Shown here piece after piece: positions 11,763 to 21,131 of a stretch of 64,000 bases of DNA (its first letter is position 1; every line of letters begins with the position of its first letter). The translations under genes were made by a program, and so were the position numbers. The stretch covers positions 372,001 through 436,000 of the forward strand of contig NZ_JADLZT010000001.1 in NCBI RefSeq assembly GCF_015453285.1, in the 5' to 3' direction. This stretch comes from Lysobacter niastensis. Its GTDB lineage: Bacteria > Pseudomonadota > Gammaproteobacteria > Xanthomonadales > Xanthomonadaceae. A model generated the notes under the pieces. It saw only the letters and a list, made by a program, of their open reading frames with translations. It searched no databases and was not told the origin of the DNA.

Positions 11763-12712
11763 GCCACGACGCCGCCCCCGCCATCCGCGCGCGCGGGCTC
11801 AGCAAACAGTTCGGTGCGTTGAAGGCGGTCGACAACGTCGACCTGACGGTGCCGACCGCAAACGTCTACGGCTTCCTCGGGCCCAACGGCTCGGGCAAGA
11901 CCACCACCATCCGCATGCTGTGCGGGCTGCTGACGCCGAGCCATGGCGACGTGGAGGTGCTCGGACTGAGCATCCCCGCACAGGCCGAGGAACTGCGCCG
12001 CCGCATCGGCTACATGACGCAGAAGTTCTCGTTGTTCGAAGACCTGAGCGTGCGCGAGAACCTGGAGTTCCTTGCCGCGGTGCAGGACATCCCGCGCGCC
12101 GAAGCGGCCAGGCGCATCGACGCGCTGCTGGAGCAGTACCACTTCCAGGACCGGCAAAACCAGCTTGCCGGCACCATGAGCGGCGGCCAGAAGCAACGTC
12201 TGGCGCTGGCTGGCGCGGTGATCCACAAGCCGGAGCTGCTGTTCCTCGATGAGCCCACCAGCGCGGTGGATCCGGAATCGCGCCGCGATTTCTGGGAGAA
12301 GCTCTTCGACCTGGCTGACGGTGGCACCACGATCCTGGTATCCACCCACTACATGGACGAGGCCGAGCGCTGCCATCGCATCGCCATTCTCGACCGCGGC
12401 GTGCTGGTCGCCGACGGCACGCCGGACGAACTGACGCACGCGCTGGCCGGGCGCACGGTCGAGGTCATTGCCGAACATCCGCGCCGGGCCCAGCAACTGC
12501 TGGTCGGCGTGCCGGGCGTGCTCAGCGTCGCGCAGATCGGCAACAGCCTGCGCGTGCTCAACGACCGCAATGGCGACGCCGCCGAGCGCCTGCGCAAGGC
12601 GCTGGCCGATGCCGGACTGCAGGCCGAGGTTGCCGATTCGCATCCCAACCTGGAGGACGTCTTCGTCTCGGCCACGCGCGGGCGCGATGAGGAGCAGGAG
12701 CGTGCGGCATGA
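11759..12712 (+). CDS. ABC transporter ATP-binding protein (YbhF-like)
   Basis: A 317-residue ATPase for a type-2 ABC exporter. Walker A GPNGSGKT is at residues 41-48, the signature is MSGGQKQR and Walker B is LLFLDEP. The C-terminal extension (about 225-317) resembles the DrrA-type tail. E. coli YbhF has two fused ATPase halves; this one is a single unit. The start at 11759 is set by the ATGA overlap with the adaptor gene and by homology at MSHDAAPAI. It overlaps the permease gene by four bases as well. Confidence 0.94.
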   Translation: MSHDAAPAIRARGLSKQFGALKAVDNVDLTVPTANVYGFLGPNGSGKTTTIRMLCGLLTPSHGDVEVLGLSIPAQAEELRRRIGYMTQKFSLFEDLSVRENLEFLAAVQDIPRAEAARRIDALLEQYHFQDRQNQLAGTMSGGQKQRLALAGAVIHKPELLFLDEPTSAVDPESRRDFWEKLFDLADGGTTILVSTHYMDEAERCHRIAILDRGVLVADGTPDELTHALAGRTVEVIAEHPRRAQQLLVGVPGVLSVAQIGNSLRVLNDRNGDAAERLRKALADAGLQAEVADSHPNLEDVFVSATRGRDEEQERAA

Positions 12713-13827
12713 GCCTGCGCCGCCTGCAAGCGATCGTCATGAAGGAACTGCGCCAGATGCGGCGCGACCGCATCACGCTGGCGATGATCGTCGGCATCCC
12801 GGTGATGCAGCTGGTGCTGTTCGGCTACGCGATCAACCTCAACCTGCGCGGCCTGTCTGCGGGCGTCGCCGACCAGGCGAATACCGCGGGATCGCGGGCC
12901 GTCGTCATGGACATGACCGCGACCGGTGTGATCGAGCCCAAGGTCAGTGCGCGCACGCCGCAGGAACTGATGGAACGCCTGCGGCGCGGAGAGATCAGTG
13001 TCGGCGTGGTCGTGCCGCACGATTTCGAGCGCCGGCGCCATGAGGGCCGCGAGGCGGTGCAGGTGCTCGTTGATGGAAGCGATACGGTCGTGCAGAGCGC
13101 TGCGGTGCAACTGGCGCAGTTGCCGCTCGACAACACGCCCAGGGCCAACACTCGGCCACTGCGCGAAGGCACGGGCCAAGTCGCGGCCGGGCAGATCAGC
13201 GTCGTCGCCTTCTACAACCCGGAGCGGCGTTCGGCGATCAACATCGTGCCAGGCCTGATCGGCATCATCCTGACGATGACGATGGTGATGTTCACCGCAG
13301 TCGCGATCGTGCGCGAGCGCGAGCGCGGCAACATGGAGCTGCTCATCGCCACGCCTTTGAGCCGCAGCGAACTGATGGTCGGAAAGGTGCTGCCTTATGC
13401 CGGCATCGGACTGATACAGACGTCGTTGGTGCTGCTGCTCGGCGTCTGGCTTTTCGACGTGCCGATACGCGGCAGCCTGCTGGATGTCTATCTCGCCGCC
13501 GTGCTGCTGATCGTCGCCAACCTGACGCTCGGCCTGCTGATCTCGACCAAGGCGCAATCGCAGTTCCAGGCGATGCAGATGACGTTCTTCGTGTTCCTGC
13601 CGTCGATCCTGCTGTCGGGCTTCATGTTTCCGTTCGCCGGCATGCCGAAGATCGTGCAGTGGCTGGCGGAGGTGTTGCCGCTGACGCATTTCCTGCGGCT
13701 GATCCGCGGCATCATGCTGCGCGGTGCCAGCCTGGTGGAGCTGTGGCCGGAAGTGCTCGCGCTGCTCGCCTTCATCACAGTGATGATGACCGCCGCGATC
13801 CTGCGCTTCCGCAAGCGCCTGGATTGA
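12709..13827 (+). CDS. ABC-2 type permease (YbhS/YbhR-like)
   Basis: A 372-residue inner-membrane permease. It has one N-terminal helix (about 23-43), a large periplasmic domain (about 45-175) and five C-terminal helices, the typical ABC-2/DrrB-like plan. The motif FVFLPSILLSGFMFPFAGMP is characteristic. Only one permease gene is present where E. coli has ybhS and ybhR, so the transporter is probably a homodimer. Drugs or other amphiphiles are likely substrates by family analogy. Confidence 0.93.
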   Translation: MSLRRLQAIVMKELRQMRRDRITLAMIVGIPVMQLVLFGYAINLNLRGLSAGVADQANTAGSRAVVMDMTATGVIEPKVSARTPQELMERLRRGEISVGVVVPHDFERRRHEGREAVQVLVDGSDTVVQSAAVQLAQLPLDNTPRANTRPLREGTGQVAAGQISVVAFYNPERRSAINIVPGLIGIILTMTMVMFTAVAIVRERERGNMELLIATPLSRSELMVGKVLPYAGIGLIQTSLVLLLGVWLFDVPIRGSLLDVYLAAVLLIVANLTLGLLISTKAQSQFQAMQMTFFVFLPSILLSGFMFPFAGMPKIVQWLAEVLPLTHFLRLIRGIMLRGASLVELWPEVLALLAFITVMMTAAILRFRKRLD

Positions 13828-13908
13828 ACGGGCAGAAGCTTGCTCCGGCTTGCGTCGCTGGGTCACTTTGCGCAAAGTCCGCCCAGTCGGATCGCCTGGG
13901 GAGGCGGC

Positions 13909-15591
13909 ATGCGCAAGCAGCGTTGGGGAAGGGCGGCAACGGGCCTGGGGGCCTTGGCCGTGGTACTCGCAGGGCAGGTGGGCGCCGCGGAGGTCACGGT
14001 ATTGAGTGCGGCGCGGATCCACACGATGGATACCGCCCAGCCGCGCGTGCAGGCGCTCGCGTTCGACGACGCCGGCCGCATTCTTGCGCTGGGAGACACC
14101 GCTTCGCTGCTGAAGCGCTATCCGAAGGCGGCGCGCCTGGATGCAGGCGACGCCACCGTGGTGCCGGGCCTGATCGACGCGCACGGCCATGTCGCGGGGC
14201 TGGGCATGTCGATGCTGACGGCCGATTTGATCGGCACGCGCAGCAAGGACGAAGTGCTTCAGCGTCTGCGGGCTTTCGCCGGACAACTTCCCCCGGGCGC
14301 GTGGCTGATCGGCCGGGGCTGGGACCAGAACGACTGGCCGGAACAGCGTTTCCCCACCGCTGCCGACCTCGATGCGGCATTTCCCGATCGCCCCGTGTGG
14401 CTGGAACGTGTCGACGGCCATGCCGGTTGGGCCAACACGGCCGCGATGCGCGCGGTGAAGCGCGACCTGTCGGGCACCTGGCAGCCGGAAGGCGGCCGCA
14501 TCGAACGCGATGGAAAAGGCCAGCCCGCCGGCATCTTCATCGATGGCGCGACCGCGCTGGTCGACTCCGCCCGTCCGCCGCTCGACGAAGCCACCGCCGA
14601 ACGCGCGCTGTCGCTCGGCATGCAGGCTGCGGTCGAGCATGGCCTGACCGGAGTGCACGATGCCGGCGTCGATCTTGCCGAATTGCGCCGCTACCAGCGT
14701 CTCGCGGATCGTGGGCAGATGCCGCTGCGCATCACCGCGATGGCGGCCGGCGACGGCGACGCGCTGGAGATGCTGTGCCATGACGGCCTGTACCGCCATG
14801 CATCAGGACGCCTGCAGATGCGCACGGTCAAGCTGTACGCCGATGGTGCGCTGGGCAGTCGCGGCGCGGCGATGCTGCAGGACTACAGCGACGACCATGG
14901 CAATCGCGGCCTGATGTTGACGACGCCTGAGGCGATGGTCGCTGCAGCCAGCAAGGCAAAGCGCTGCGGGGTTCAGGTGGCGACGCATGCCATCGGCGAT
15001 CGTGGCAACCACGAGGTGCTCGAAACCTACTCGCGTGTGCTGGGTGGAGCTTCCAGTGGAGGCCACCGCTGGCGCATCGAGCACGCGCAGGTGCTGGCGC
15101 CGGACGATCTGCCGCGCTTGGCCGGGCTGCACGTAATCGCCTCGATGCAGCCGACCCATGCCACCAGCGACATGCCGTGGGCACAGGATCGCGTTGGACC
15201 GCAACGCATCGTCGGCGCCTATGCATGGCGGCAGCTTCGCGACAGCGGCGCGCGGCTCGCGCTGGGCTCGGATTTTCCGGTCGAGTCGGTAGACCCGCGC
15301 CTGGGCCTGTTTGCCGCGGCCACGCGCACCGACGCCCAGGGATTGCCCGTGGGTGGCTGGTTTCCGGCCGAGAAGCTGACGGCGTACGAGGCGCTGCGCG
15401 GCTTCTCGCTAGACGCGGCCTACGCGGGTTTCGCCGAGACGGAAGTCGGCAGCCTGGAGGTCGGCAAACGCGCAGACTTCGTGCTGCTGAAGGAAGATCC
15501 GCTGGCGATCGATCCCGCAATGCTGCGCGAGCTCACCGTGCAGGCGACTTACGTGGATGGGCGCGCGGTTTACCGGGCGCCAAAGCAATAG
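13909..15591 (+). CDS. Secreted amidohydrolase (YtcJ-like, amidohydrolase_3)
   Basis: A 560-residue metal-dependent hydrolase with a signal peptide (about 1-27, ending GQVGAA). The metal-binding HxH is in GLIDAHGHV, later ligands lie in the ATHAIGDRG and RIEHAQ regions, and the active-site Asp is in GSDFPVE. The ATG at 13909 follows GGGGAGG at good spacing; an upstream start at 13840 would bury the signal peptide. Substrates of this periplasmic family are mostly unknown. It lies 81 bases after the exporter and could be co-transcribed. Confidence 0.9.
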   Translation: MRKQRWGRAATGLGALAVVLAGQVGAAEVTVLSAARIHTMDTAQPRVQALAFDDAGRILALGDTASLLKRYPKAARLDAGDATVVPGLIDAHGHVAGLGMSMLTADLIGTRSKDEVLQRLRAFAGQLPPGAWLIGRGWDQNDWPEQRFPTAADLDAAFPDRPVWLERVDGHAGWANTAAMRAVKRDLSGTWQPEGGRIERDGKGQPAGIFIDGATALVDSARPPLDEATAERALSLGMQAAVEHGLTGVHDAGVDLAELRRYQRLADRGQMPLRITAMAAGDGDALEMLCHDGLYRHASGRLQMRTVKLYADGALGSRGAAMLQDYSDDHGNRGLMLTTPEAMVAAASKAKRCGVQVATHAIGDRGNHEVLETYSRVLGGASSGGHRWRIEHAQVLAPDDLPRLAGLHVIASMQPTHATSDMPWAQDRVGPQRIVGAYAWRQLRDSGARLALGSDFPVESVDPRLGLFAAATRTDAQGLPVGGWFPAEKLTAYEALRGFSLDAAYAGFAETEVGSLEVGKRADFVLLKEDPLAIDPAMLRELTVQATYVDGRAVYRAPKQ

Positions 15592-15616
15592 GGCGTTGTT
15601 GCAGCCGGGCGGCAGT

Positions 15617-15649
15617 GCCCGTTATTCCCGCGACACTGGAATGACGGGC
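15617..15649. repeat. REP-like palindrome between convergent genes
   Basis: Twelve-base arms (GCCCGTTATTCC and GGAATGACGGGC, one G-T pair) around a nine-base loop. The unit resembles the dispersed TCATTCCCGCG-type palindromes of Xanthomonadaceae and the other two such elements in this window. It sits between the stops of the amidohydrolase gene and miaB and may serve as a bidirectional transcription block. Confidence 0.5.
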
Positions 15650-15658
15650 TGAAAAAAC

Positions 15659-17047
15659 TCAGGCCACCGCTTCTTCGTCCGCGGTTGCCACACGCCCGCG
15701 CAGCGAGTTGCTCATCGCTTCGGTGATGACGACGTCGACGAACTGGCCGACCAGGCGCGGATGCCCCGGGAAGTTCACCGAGCGCATGTTCTCGGTCTTG
15801 CCGGTCAGCTCGTTCGGATTCTTCTTCGACGGGCCTTCCACCAGCACGCTCTGCACGCTGCCGACCATCGCGTCGGAGATCGAGCGCGCATGCGCGTTGA
15901 TGTGCGCCTGCAGGCGCGACAGGCGCGCATGCTTCTCCTCGCTGGTGACGCTGTCTTCCAGATCGGCTGCCGGCGTGCCGGGGCGGCGCGAGTAGATGAA
16001 GGAGAACGACTGGTCGAAGCCGACGTCCTCGATCAGCTTCATGGTCTTCTCGAAGTCGGGGTCGGTCTCGCCGGGGAAGCCGACGATGAAGTCGGACGAG
16101 ATCGAGATGTCCGGACGCACCGCGCGCAGCTTGCGGATCTTCTGCTTGAACTCCAGCGCGGTGTAGCCGCGCTTCATCGCCGCCAGCACGCGGTCGCTGC
16201 CGGCCTGCACCGGCAGGTGCAGGTAGTTGGCAAGCTTGGGCACGTCGCGGTAAGCCTCGACCAGCGAGTCGGAGAACTCCAGCGGATGCGAGGTGGTGAA
16301 ACGGATGCGGCCGACGCCCTCGATCTCGGCGATGGCGCGGATCAGCAGGCCGAGGTCGGCGATTTCGCCATCCCCGTAGGGGCCGCGGTAGGCATTGACG
16401 TTCTGGCCGAGCAGGTTGATCTCGCGTACGCCCTGGGCAGCCAGGTCGGCCACCTCGACCAGCACGTCCTCGAACGGACGGCTGATCTCCTCGCCGCGGG
16501 TGTAGGGCACCACGCAGAACGAGCAGTACTTGCTGCAGCCTTCCATGATCGAGACGAACGCGCTCGGCCCTTCGGCGCGTGGCTCGGGCAGACGGTCGAA
16601 CTTCTCGATCTCGGGGAAGCTGATGTCGACCTGCGGCAGGCCGGTCTCGCGCTTGGCGCGGATCAGTTCGGGCAGGCGGTGCAGGGTTTGCGGGCCGAAC
16701 ACCAGGTCGACGAAGGGGGCGCGCTTGACGATCGCCTCGCCCTCCTGCGACGCGACGCAGCCGCCGACGCCGATCACCACCGGACGCTCGCCCTGCTTGA
16801 GCTGCTTCCAGCGGCCGAGCTGGCTGAAGACCTTCTCCTGCGCCTTCTCGCGGATCGAGCAGGTGTTGATCAGGATGACGTCGGCTTCCTCGACGTTGCT
16901 GGTCAGTTCCAGGCCATCGCTGGCAGCGAGGACGTCGGCCATCTTGGCCGAGTCGTACTCGTTCATCTGGCAGCCGTGGGTCTCGATGAAGAGCTTCTTG
17001 GTCGGCTGGGCCACAGGCTGGCCGGCCGGGGAGGTCGTGTCGGTCAT
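15659..17047 (-). CDS. miaB: tRNA-2-methylthio-N6-dimethylallyladenosine synthase MiaB
   Basis: A 462-residue radical-SAM methylthiotransferase that thiomethylates i6A37 in tRNA. The N-terminal cluster ligands are Cys26 ([12 protein letters not shown]), Cys63 (NTCSIREKA) and Cys97 (GVGGCVAS). The radical-SAM triad is Cys171, Cys175 and Cys178 (CSKYCSFC). A C-terminal TRAM domain covers about 385-450. All catalytic residues are present and the length is normal. It is divergent from the lytic transglycosylase gene and separated from ybeZ, unlike the common miaB-ybeZ arrangement. Confidence 0.97.
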   Translation of the reverse strand: MTDTTSPAGQPVAQPTKKLFIETHGCQMNEYDSAKMADVLAASDGLELTSNVEEADVILINTCSIREKAQEKVFSQLGRWKQLKQGERPVVIGVGGCVASQEGEAIVKRAPFVDLVFGPQTLHRLPELIRAKRETGLPQVDISFPEIEKFDRLPEPRAEGPSAFVSIMEGCSKYCSFCVVPYTRGEEISRPFEDVLVEVADLAAQGVREINLLGQNVNAYRGPYGDGEIADLGLLIRAIAEIEGVGRIRFTTSHPLEFSDSLVEAYRDVPKLANYLHLPVQAGSDRVLAAMKRGYTALEFKQKIRKLRAVRPDISISSDFIVGFPGETDPDFEKTMKLIEDVGFDQSFSFIYSRRPGTPAADLEDSVTSEEKHARLSRLQAHINAHARSISDAMVGSVQSVLVEGPSKKNPNELTGKTENMRSVNFPGHPRLVGQFVDVVITEAMSNSLRGRVATADEEAVA

Positions 17048-17207
17048 GTCTCGATCCGGGAGGGGCGGCGGTTAATCCGCGCCGGAGGGGGCGCTAGTGT
17101 AGCGGCCGCAGCCGCCCAAGGGCCGGTTTGGCGTCCTGGTCACGTTTCCGCGGTCAGTGGCCATCAAGGCCTTGGCAAGGCAAGGACGACGGGAGACACT
17201 CGCCGGC

Positions 17208-18128
17208 ATGAGGGGGGGAGCACTGCTGCTGGGGATCAGTTGCCTGCTGCTGGGCGCGCCAGCCGTGGCCGGCACCCTGTACCGCTGCGAGACCGCCGAC
17301 GGCGTGCGCAGCTACGTCAGCAAGCGTGTACCCGGTGCCCGCTGCACCGTCGTCAGCCAATACCAGCCGGCGAAATCGAAAGCGGCCCGCCCGGTTCCGG
17401 AGCCGGCCGCTCCTGCGGCTTCGGGCGCGACCCTGGTCTCCAATGCCGTGGATGGGTCGCCTGCGGCAGCTTCGGTGCCCGCGCCTGTTGCGCCGGCAGC
17501 GGTCGCTCCTTCGACCCCCGTCAGCCCCGCCCACGCGCCGTCCCGCCGCGTCCAGGGGCAGGTCTACTCCTACATCCAGGACGGTGTGCGCCATTACACG
17601 AGCCGCCGCCCGAGTGGCCTGGCAAACGCCAGCCCGGTCCGCACGATCCGCTACAGCTACATCGAGACCTGTTACGCCTGCGCGGCTCGGCCGGGGGTCG
17701 ATTTCGGCAGGATCCGTCTCAATACCGCGGCCTATAACGCCGAGATCGCTGCCGCGTCGCGGGAATACGGGGTGGAAGAGGCGGTGGTCCGGGCCATCAT
17801 CCATGCCGAATCGGCCTATAACCCCAATGCGCTGTCGCGGGTCGGGGCGCAGGGGCTGATGCAGCTGATGCCGGCAACGGCGCGGCGCTTCGGCGTCGAC
17901 AACGCCTTCGACGCGGCCCAGAACATCCGCGGTGGCGTCCAGTACCTCGCCTGGCTGCTCAAGCGCTTCAACGGCAACCTGACCCTGGCCGCGGCGGGCT
18001 ACAACGCCGGTGAGGGGGCCGTGGACAAGTACAAGGGCGTGCCGCCCTACAACGAGACGCAGCGCTACGTGCAGCGGGTCGCGGTGCTCGCCGACCGCTA
18101 CCGGGGCTCGGCGCCGGTGGTCCGCTAG
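17208..18128 (+). CDS. Secreted lytic transglycosylase (SLT family)
   Basis: A 306-residue periplasmic peptidoglycan lytic transglycosylase with a signal peptide (about 1-22, ending APAVAG). Two short DUF4124-like repeats (LYRCETADGVRSY; VYSYIQDGVRHY) flank an Ala/Pro-rich linker. The SLT domain spans about 175-300, with catalytic Glu201 in HAESAYNP followed by GLMQLMPATA and AAGYNAGEGAV. I prefer the ATG at 17208 to a GTG at 17157 because it gives a proper signal peptide behind GGGAGA. Confidence 0.93.
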   Translation: MRGGALLLGISCLLLGAPAVAGTLYRCETADGVRSYVSKRVPGARCTVVSQYQPAKSKAARPVPEPAAPAASGATLVSNAVDGSPAAASVPAPVAPAAVAPSTPVSPAHAPSRRVQGQVYSYIQDGVRHYTSRRPSGLANASPVRTIRYSYIETCYACAARPGVDFGRIRLNTAAYNAEIAAASREYGVEEAVVRAIIHAESAYNPNALSRVGAQGLMQLMPATARRFGVDNAFDAAQNIRGGVQYLAWLLKRFNGNLTLAAAGYNAGEGAVDKYKGVPPYNETQRYVQRVAVLADRYRGSAPVVR

Positions 18129-18194
18129 GGCCGAGTGCATCTGGCACGGCCTGTGCCGCAGCGGGCGCCCCGTCGGGCCGGGGGCTTCGGCGGA

Positions 18195-18224
18195 TTGTCG
18201 GGCCATTAACCGTTCCGTTACACT
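18195..18224 (+). promoter_or_regulatory. Putative sigma-70 promoter for petABC
   Basis: TTGTCG (18195-18200), an 18-base spacer and TACACT (18219-18224), about 85 bases upstream of petA, in the 181-base gap after the transglycosylase gene. The match is moderate and unproven. Confidence 0.35.
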
Positions 18225-18309
18225 TCCTCGTCTTTTTGAGCCGCGAGCCGTCGCCAGTGGCGTGCGCGACGCGGTGAACTTCGTTTTCCAGTTTTTTGCG
18301 GAGTGCCGG

Positions 18310-18933
18310 ATGGCCAACCAAGGGATCAAAGATCCTAAAAACGATCCTGTGAACTCCGGCCGCCGCCGGTTCCTGACGGCTTCTACGGCCGTGGTGGGTG
18401 CAGTCGGCGCGGGATTCCTGGCGGTACCGTTCATCAAGTCGTGGAACCCCAGCTCGCGCGCCAAGCTCGCGGGCGCTCCGGTGACCGCCGACATCAGCGC
18501 CCTGGCCGAAGGCCAGCGCCTGATCATGGAGTGGCGTGGCCAGCCGATCTGGATCGTCAAGCGCTCCAAGGCGATCCTCGACGCGCTGCCGACGCTGGAT
18601 GGCCACCTGCGCGATCCCAAGTCCGAGAACAAGGATCAGCAGCCCGCCTACATCAAGGGTGAGACGCGCTCGATCAAGCCGGAAATCTCCGTGCTGGTCG
18701 GCCTGTGCACGCACCTGGGCTGCTCGCCGGAAATGAAGGCCGAGATCCGGCCGGAGCCGTTCGATCCTGAGTGGAAGGGCGGTTACTTCTGCCCCTGCCA
18801 CAAGTCGCGCTTCGACATGGCCGGGCGTGTGTTCCAGGGCGTGCCGGCGCCGACCAACCTGGTCGTCCCGCCCCATTATTACGAGAACGACTCCACGATC
18901 GTGATCGGCGTGGATCCGAAGGGAGCGGCGTAA
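18310..18933 (+). CDS. petA: Ubiquinol-cytochrome c reductase Rieske iron-sulfur subunit
   Basis: A 207-residue Rieske protein of the bc1 complex, which moves electrons from ubiquinol to cytochrome c1. A twin-arginine-like signal anchor (GRRRFLTAS) precedes a single membrane helix at about 22-42. The 2Fe-2S ligands are Cys133 and His135 (CTHLGC) and Cys161 and His164 (CPCHKS), with the structural disulfide between Cys138 and Cys163. The usual Gly of CPCHGS is Lys here. It is the first gene of petABC, and the ATG follows GGAGTGCCGG. Confidence 0.96.
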   Translation: MANQGIKDPKNDPVNSGRRRFLTASTAVVGAVGAGFLAVPFIKSWNPSSRAKLAGAPVTADISALAEGQRLIMEWRGQPIWIVKRSKAILDALPTLDGHLRDPKSENKDQQPAYIKGETRSIKPEISVLVGLCTHLGCSPEMKAEIRPEPFDPEWKGGYFCPCHKSRFDMAGRVFQGVPAPTNLVVPPHYYENDSTIVIGVDPKGAA

Positions 18934-18936
18934 GCC

Positions 18937-20196
18937 ATGTCCAACATCTTTACCCGCACCGCCAACAGCGTGATGGATTGGGTCAACGAGCGTGCCCCGG
19001 CGATGATGCCGGCGTACCGCAAGCACATGACCGAGTACTACGCGCCGAAGAACTTCAACTTCTGGTACTACATGGGTTCGCTGGCACTGTTGGTGCTGGT
19101 CAACCAGATCGTCACCGGCATCTTCCTGACGATGCACTTCAAGCCGTCCGCGGCCGAAGCGTTCTCGTCGGTCGAATACATCATGCGTGACGTGGAGTGG
19201 GGCTGGCTGATCCGCTACATGCACTCCACCGGCGCGTCGATGTTCTTCATCGTCGTCTACCTGCACATGTTCCGCGGCCTGATGTACGGCTCGTACCAGA
19301 AGCCGCGCGAGCTGGTGTGGATCCTCGGCATGCTCATCTACCTCGTGCTGATGGCCGAAGCCTTCATGGGCTACGTGCTGCCGTGGGGCCAGATGTCGTT
19401 CTGGGGCGCCAAGGTGATCATCTCGCTGTTCGGTGCCATCCCCGTGATCGGCAACGGCCTGACCGAGTGGATCATGGGCGACTACCTGCCGTCCGACGCC
19501 ACGCTCAACCGCTTCTTCGCCTTGCACGTGATCGCGCTGCCGCTGGTGCTGCTGCTGCTGGTCGTGCTGCACCTTGGAGCGCTGCACGAAGTCGGGTCCA
19601 ACAACCCCGACGGCGTCGACATCAAGAAGGGCCCGAAGGGCAACCGCTGGGACGCGAACAAGCCGGCCGACGGCATCCCGTTCCATCCGTACTACACGGT
19701 CAAGGACACCTTCGGCGTCGGCTTCTTCCTGGTCATCTGCGCCTTCGTGATCTTCTTCGCGCCGGCGTTCGGCGGCTGGTTCCTGGAGCATGACAACTTC
19801 ACCGAGGCCAACCGCCTGGTGACGCCGGAGCACATCAAGCCGGTCTGGTACTACACCCCGTACTACGCAATGCTTCGCGTGGTGCCGCACAAGCTCAGCG
19901 GCGTCATCGTGATGTTCGCGGCGATCGCGGTGCTGTTCGCGGTGCCGTGGCTCGACAAGTCGAAGGTCAAGTCGCACCGCTACCGTGGCTGGATCACCAA
20001 GTTCATGCTCGGCATGCTGGCGATCTGCTTCCTGTGGCTGGGCAAGATCGGCGCCGGTCCGGGTACCGATCCGGTCGAGACGATCATCGGCCGCGTGCTG
20101 ACCTTCCTGTACTTCGTCTTCTTCATCACCATGCCGATCTGGACCAAGATGGACCGGACCAAGGCGGTGCCGCAACGGGTGACGATGCATGACTGA
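18937..20196 (+). CDS. petB: Cytochrome b subunit of bc1 complex
   Basis: A 419-residue integral membrane cytochrome b with eight or nine helices carrying hemes bL and bH and the quinol sites. The conserved HSTGAS region of helix B, GYVLPWGQMSFWGA near the Qo site, and the paired histidines of helix D (FALHVIALPLVL and VVLHLGALHEVGSNNP) are present, as is the EF-loop region around PVWYYTPYYAMLR. It starts three bases after petA and overlaps petC by eight bases. Confidence 0.97.
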   Translation: MSNIFTRTANSVMDWVNERAPAMMPAYRKHMTEYYAPKNFNFWYYMGSLALLVLVNQIVTGIFLTMHFKPSAAEAFSSVEYIMRDVEWGWLIRYMHSTGASMFFIVVYLHMFRGLMYGSYQKPRELVWILGMLIYLVLMAEAFMGYVLPWGQMSFWGAKVIISLFGAIPVIGNGLTEWIMGDYLPSDATLNRFFALHVIALPLVLLLLVVLHLGALHEVGSNNPDGVDIKKGPKGNRWDANKPADGIPFHPYYTVKDTFGVGFFLVICAFVIFFAPAFGGWFLEHDNFTEANRLVTPEHIKPVWYYTPYYAMLRVVPHKLSGVIVMFAAIAVLFAVPWLDKSKVKSHRYRGWITKFMLGMLAICFLWLGKIGAGPGTDPVETIIGRVLTFLYFVFFITMPIWTKMDRTKAVPQRVTMHD

Positions 20197-20989
20197 CCTC
20201 ATCGCCAAAGGCCCTGAAGCACACCGTCGCTCCGTCCTGAAGATGCCCATCGTGAAGAAGCTCGCCACCTTCGCTGCCGGCCTGCTGGTCTCGGCCAGCG
20301 CCTTCGCCTCCAGCGGCGGAAACCTGCAGCAGTCGGGTACCGACCTGGGCGACGTCTCGTCGCTGCAGCGCGGCGCCCAGCTGTACATGAACTACTGCTC
20401 GGGCTGCCATTCGCTGAAGTACCTGCGCTACTCGCGCATGGCCGAGGACCTTGGCCTGAGCGAAGAAGAGGTGATGAACAACCTCAACTTCACCGGTGCC
20501 AAGTACGGCGAGCAGATCCAGGTCAGCCTGACCCCGGAACATGCCAACCAGTGGTTCGGCAAGATGCCGCCGGACCTGAGCCTGATCGCCCGTGTCCGCG
20601 GCAGCGATTGGATCTACACCTACCTGAAGTCGTTCTACCTGGATGAGTCGCGTCCGCTCGGCTGGAACAACCAGCTGTTCCCGAACGCCTCGATGCCCAA
20701 CCCGCTGTGGGAGCTGCAGGGCCTGCAGCACGCCGAGTATGGCGAGCCCGACAAGGCCACCGGCGATCGGCCGGTCCATGGCCTGAAGGTCGCCACCCCG
20801 GGCAAGCTGGACAGCGAGGGCTTCAACCAGGCGGTCCGCGACATCACAGCTTTCCTCGAGTACGCCGGCGAACCGGCCGCCCTCAAGCGCCAGAACCTGG
20901 GCGTCTGGGTGATCCTGTTCCTGGTGGCCTTCACGTTGATCGCCTACATGCTCAAGCTCGAGTACTGGCGGGACGTGGACAAGCACTGA
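20189..20989 (+). CDS. petC: Cytochrome c1 subunit of bc1 complex
   Basis: A 266-residue cytochrome c1. The heme-binding CSGCH is at residues 70-74, Met near the middle (GKMPPDLS context) is the probable axial ligand, and a C-terminal membrane anchor lies at about 241-258. The start at 20189 overlaps the petB stop; an alternative ATG at 20243 (MPIVKKLAT) begins exactly at the signal peptide and may be the true start. A rho-independent terminator follows the gene. Confidence 0.95.
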   Translation: MTDLIAKGPEAHRRSVLKMPIVKKLATFAAGLLVSASAFASSGGNLQQSGTDLGDVSSLQRGAQLYMNYCSGCHSLKYLRYSRMAEDLGLSEEEVMNNLNFTGAKYGEQIQVSLTPEHANQWFGKMPPDLSLIARVRGSDWIYTYLKSFYLDESRPLGWNNQLFPNASMPNPLWELQGLQHAEYGEPDKATGDRPVHGLKVATPGKLDSEGFNQAVRDITAFLEYAGEPAALKRQNLGVWVILFLVAFTLIAYMLKLEYWRDVDKH

Positions 20990-21003
20990 TCGCACACCGT
21001 GTT

Positions 21004-21035
21004 ACTGAAAGGCCCGCGTCAGCGGGCTTTTCAGT
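21004..21035 (+). terminator. Rho-independent terminator of petABC
   Basis: The core GCCCGC-GTCA-GCGGGC is followed by TTTT, and the stem is extended outward by ACTGAAA/TTTTCAGT so it could work in both directions. It begins about 15 bases after the petC stop. Confidence 0.85.
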
Positions 21036-21131
21036 ACATGGCAGGGGATGCGAAGCTCGAGGCCGTGACGACCGTCCACACGGGGTGGATGGCGTCTTGC
21101 TACTGGCGGATTCCGGTGGCTGGAGAGGTCG

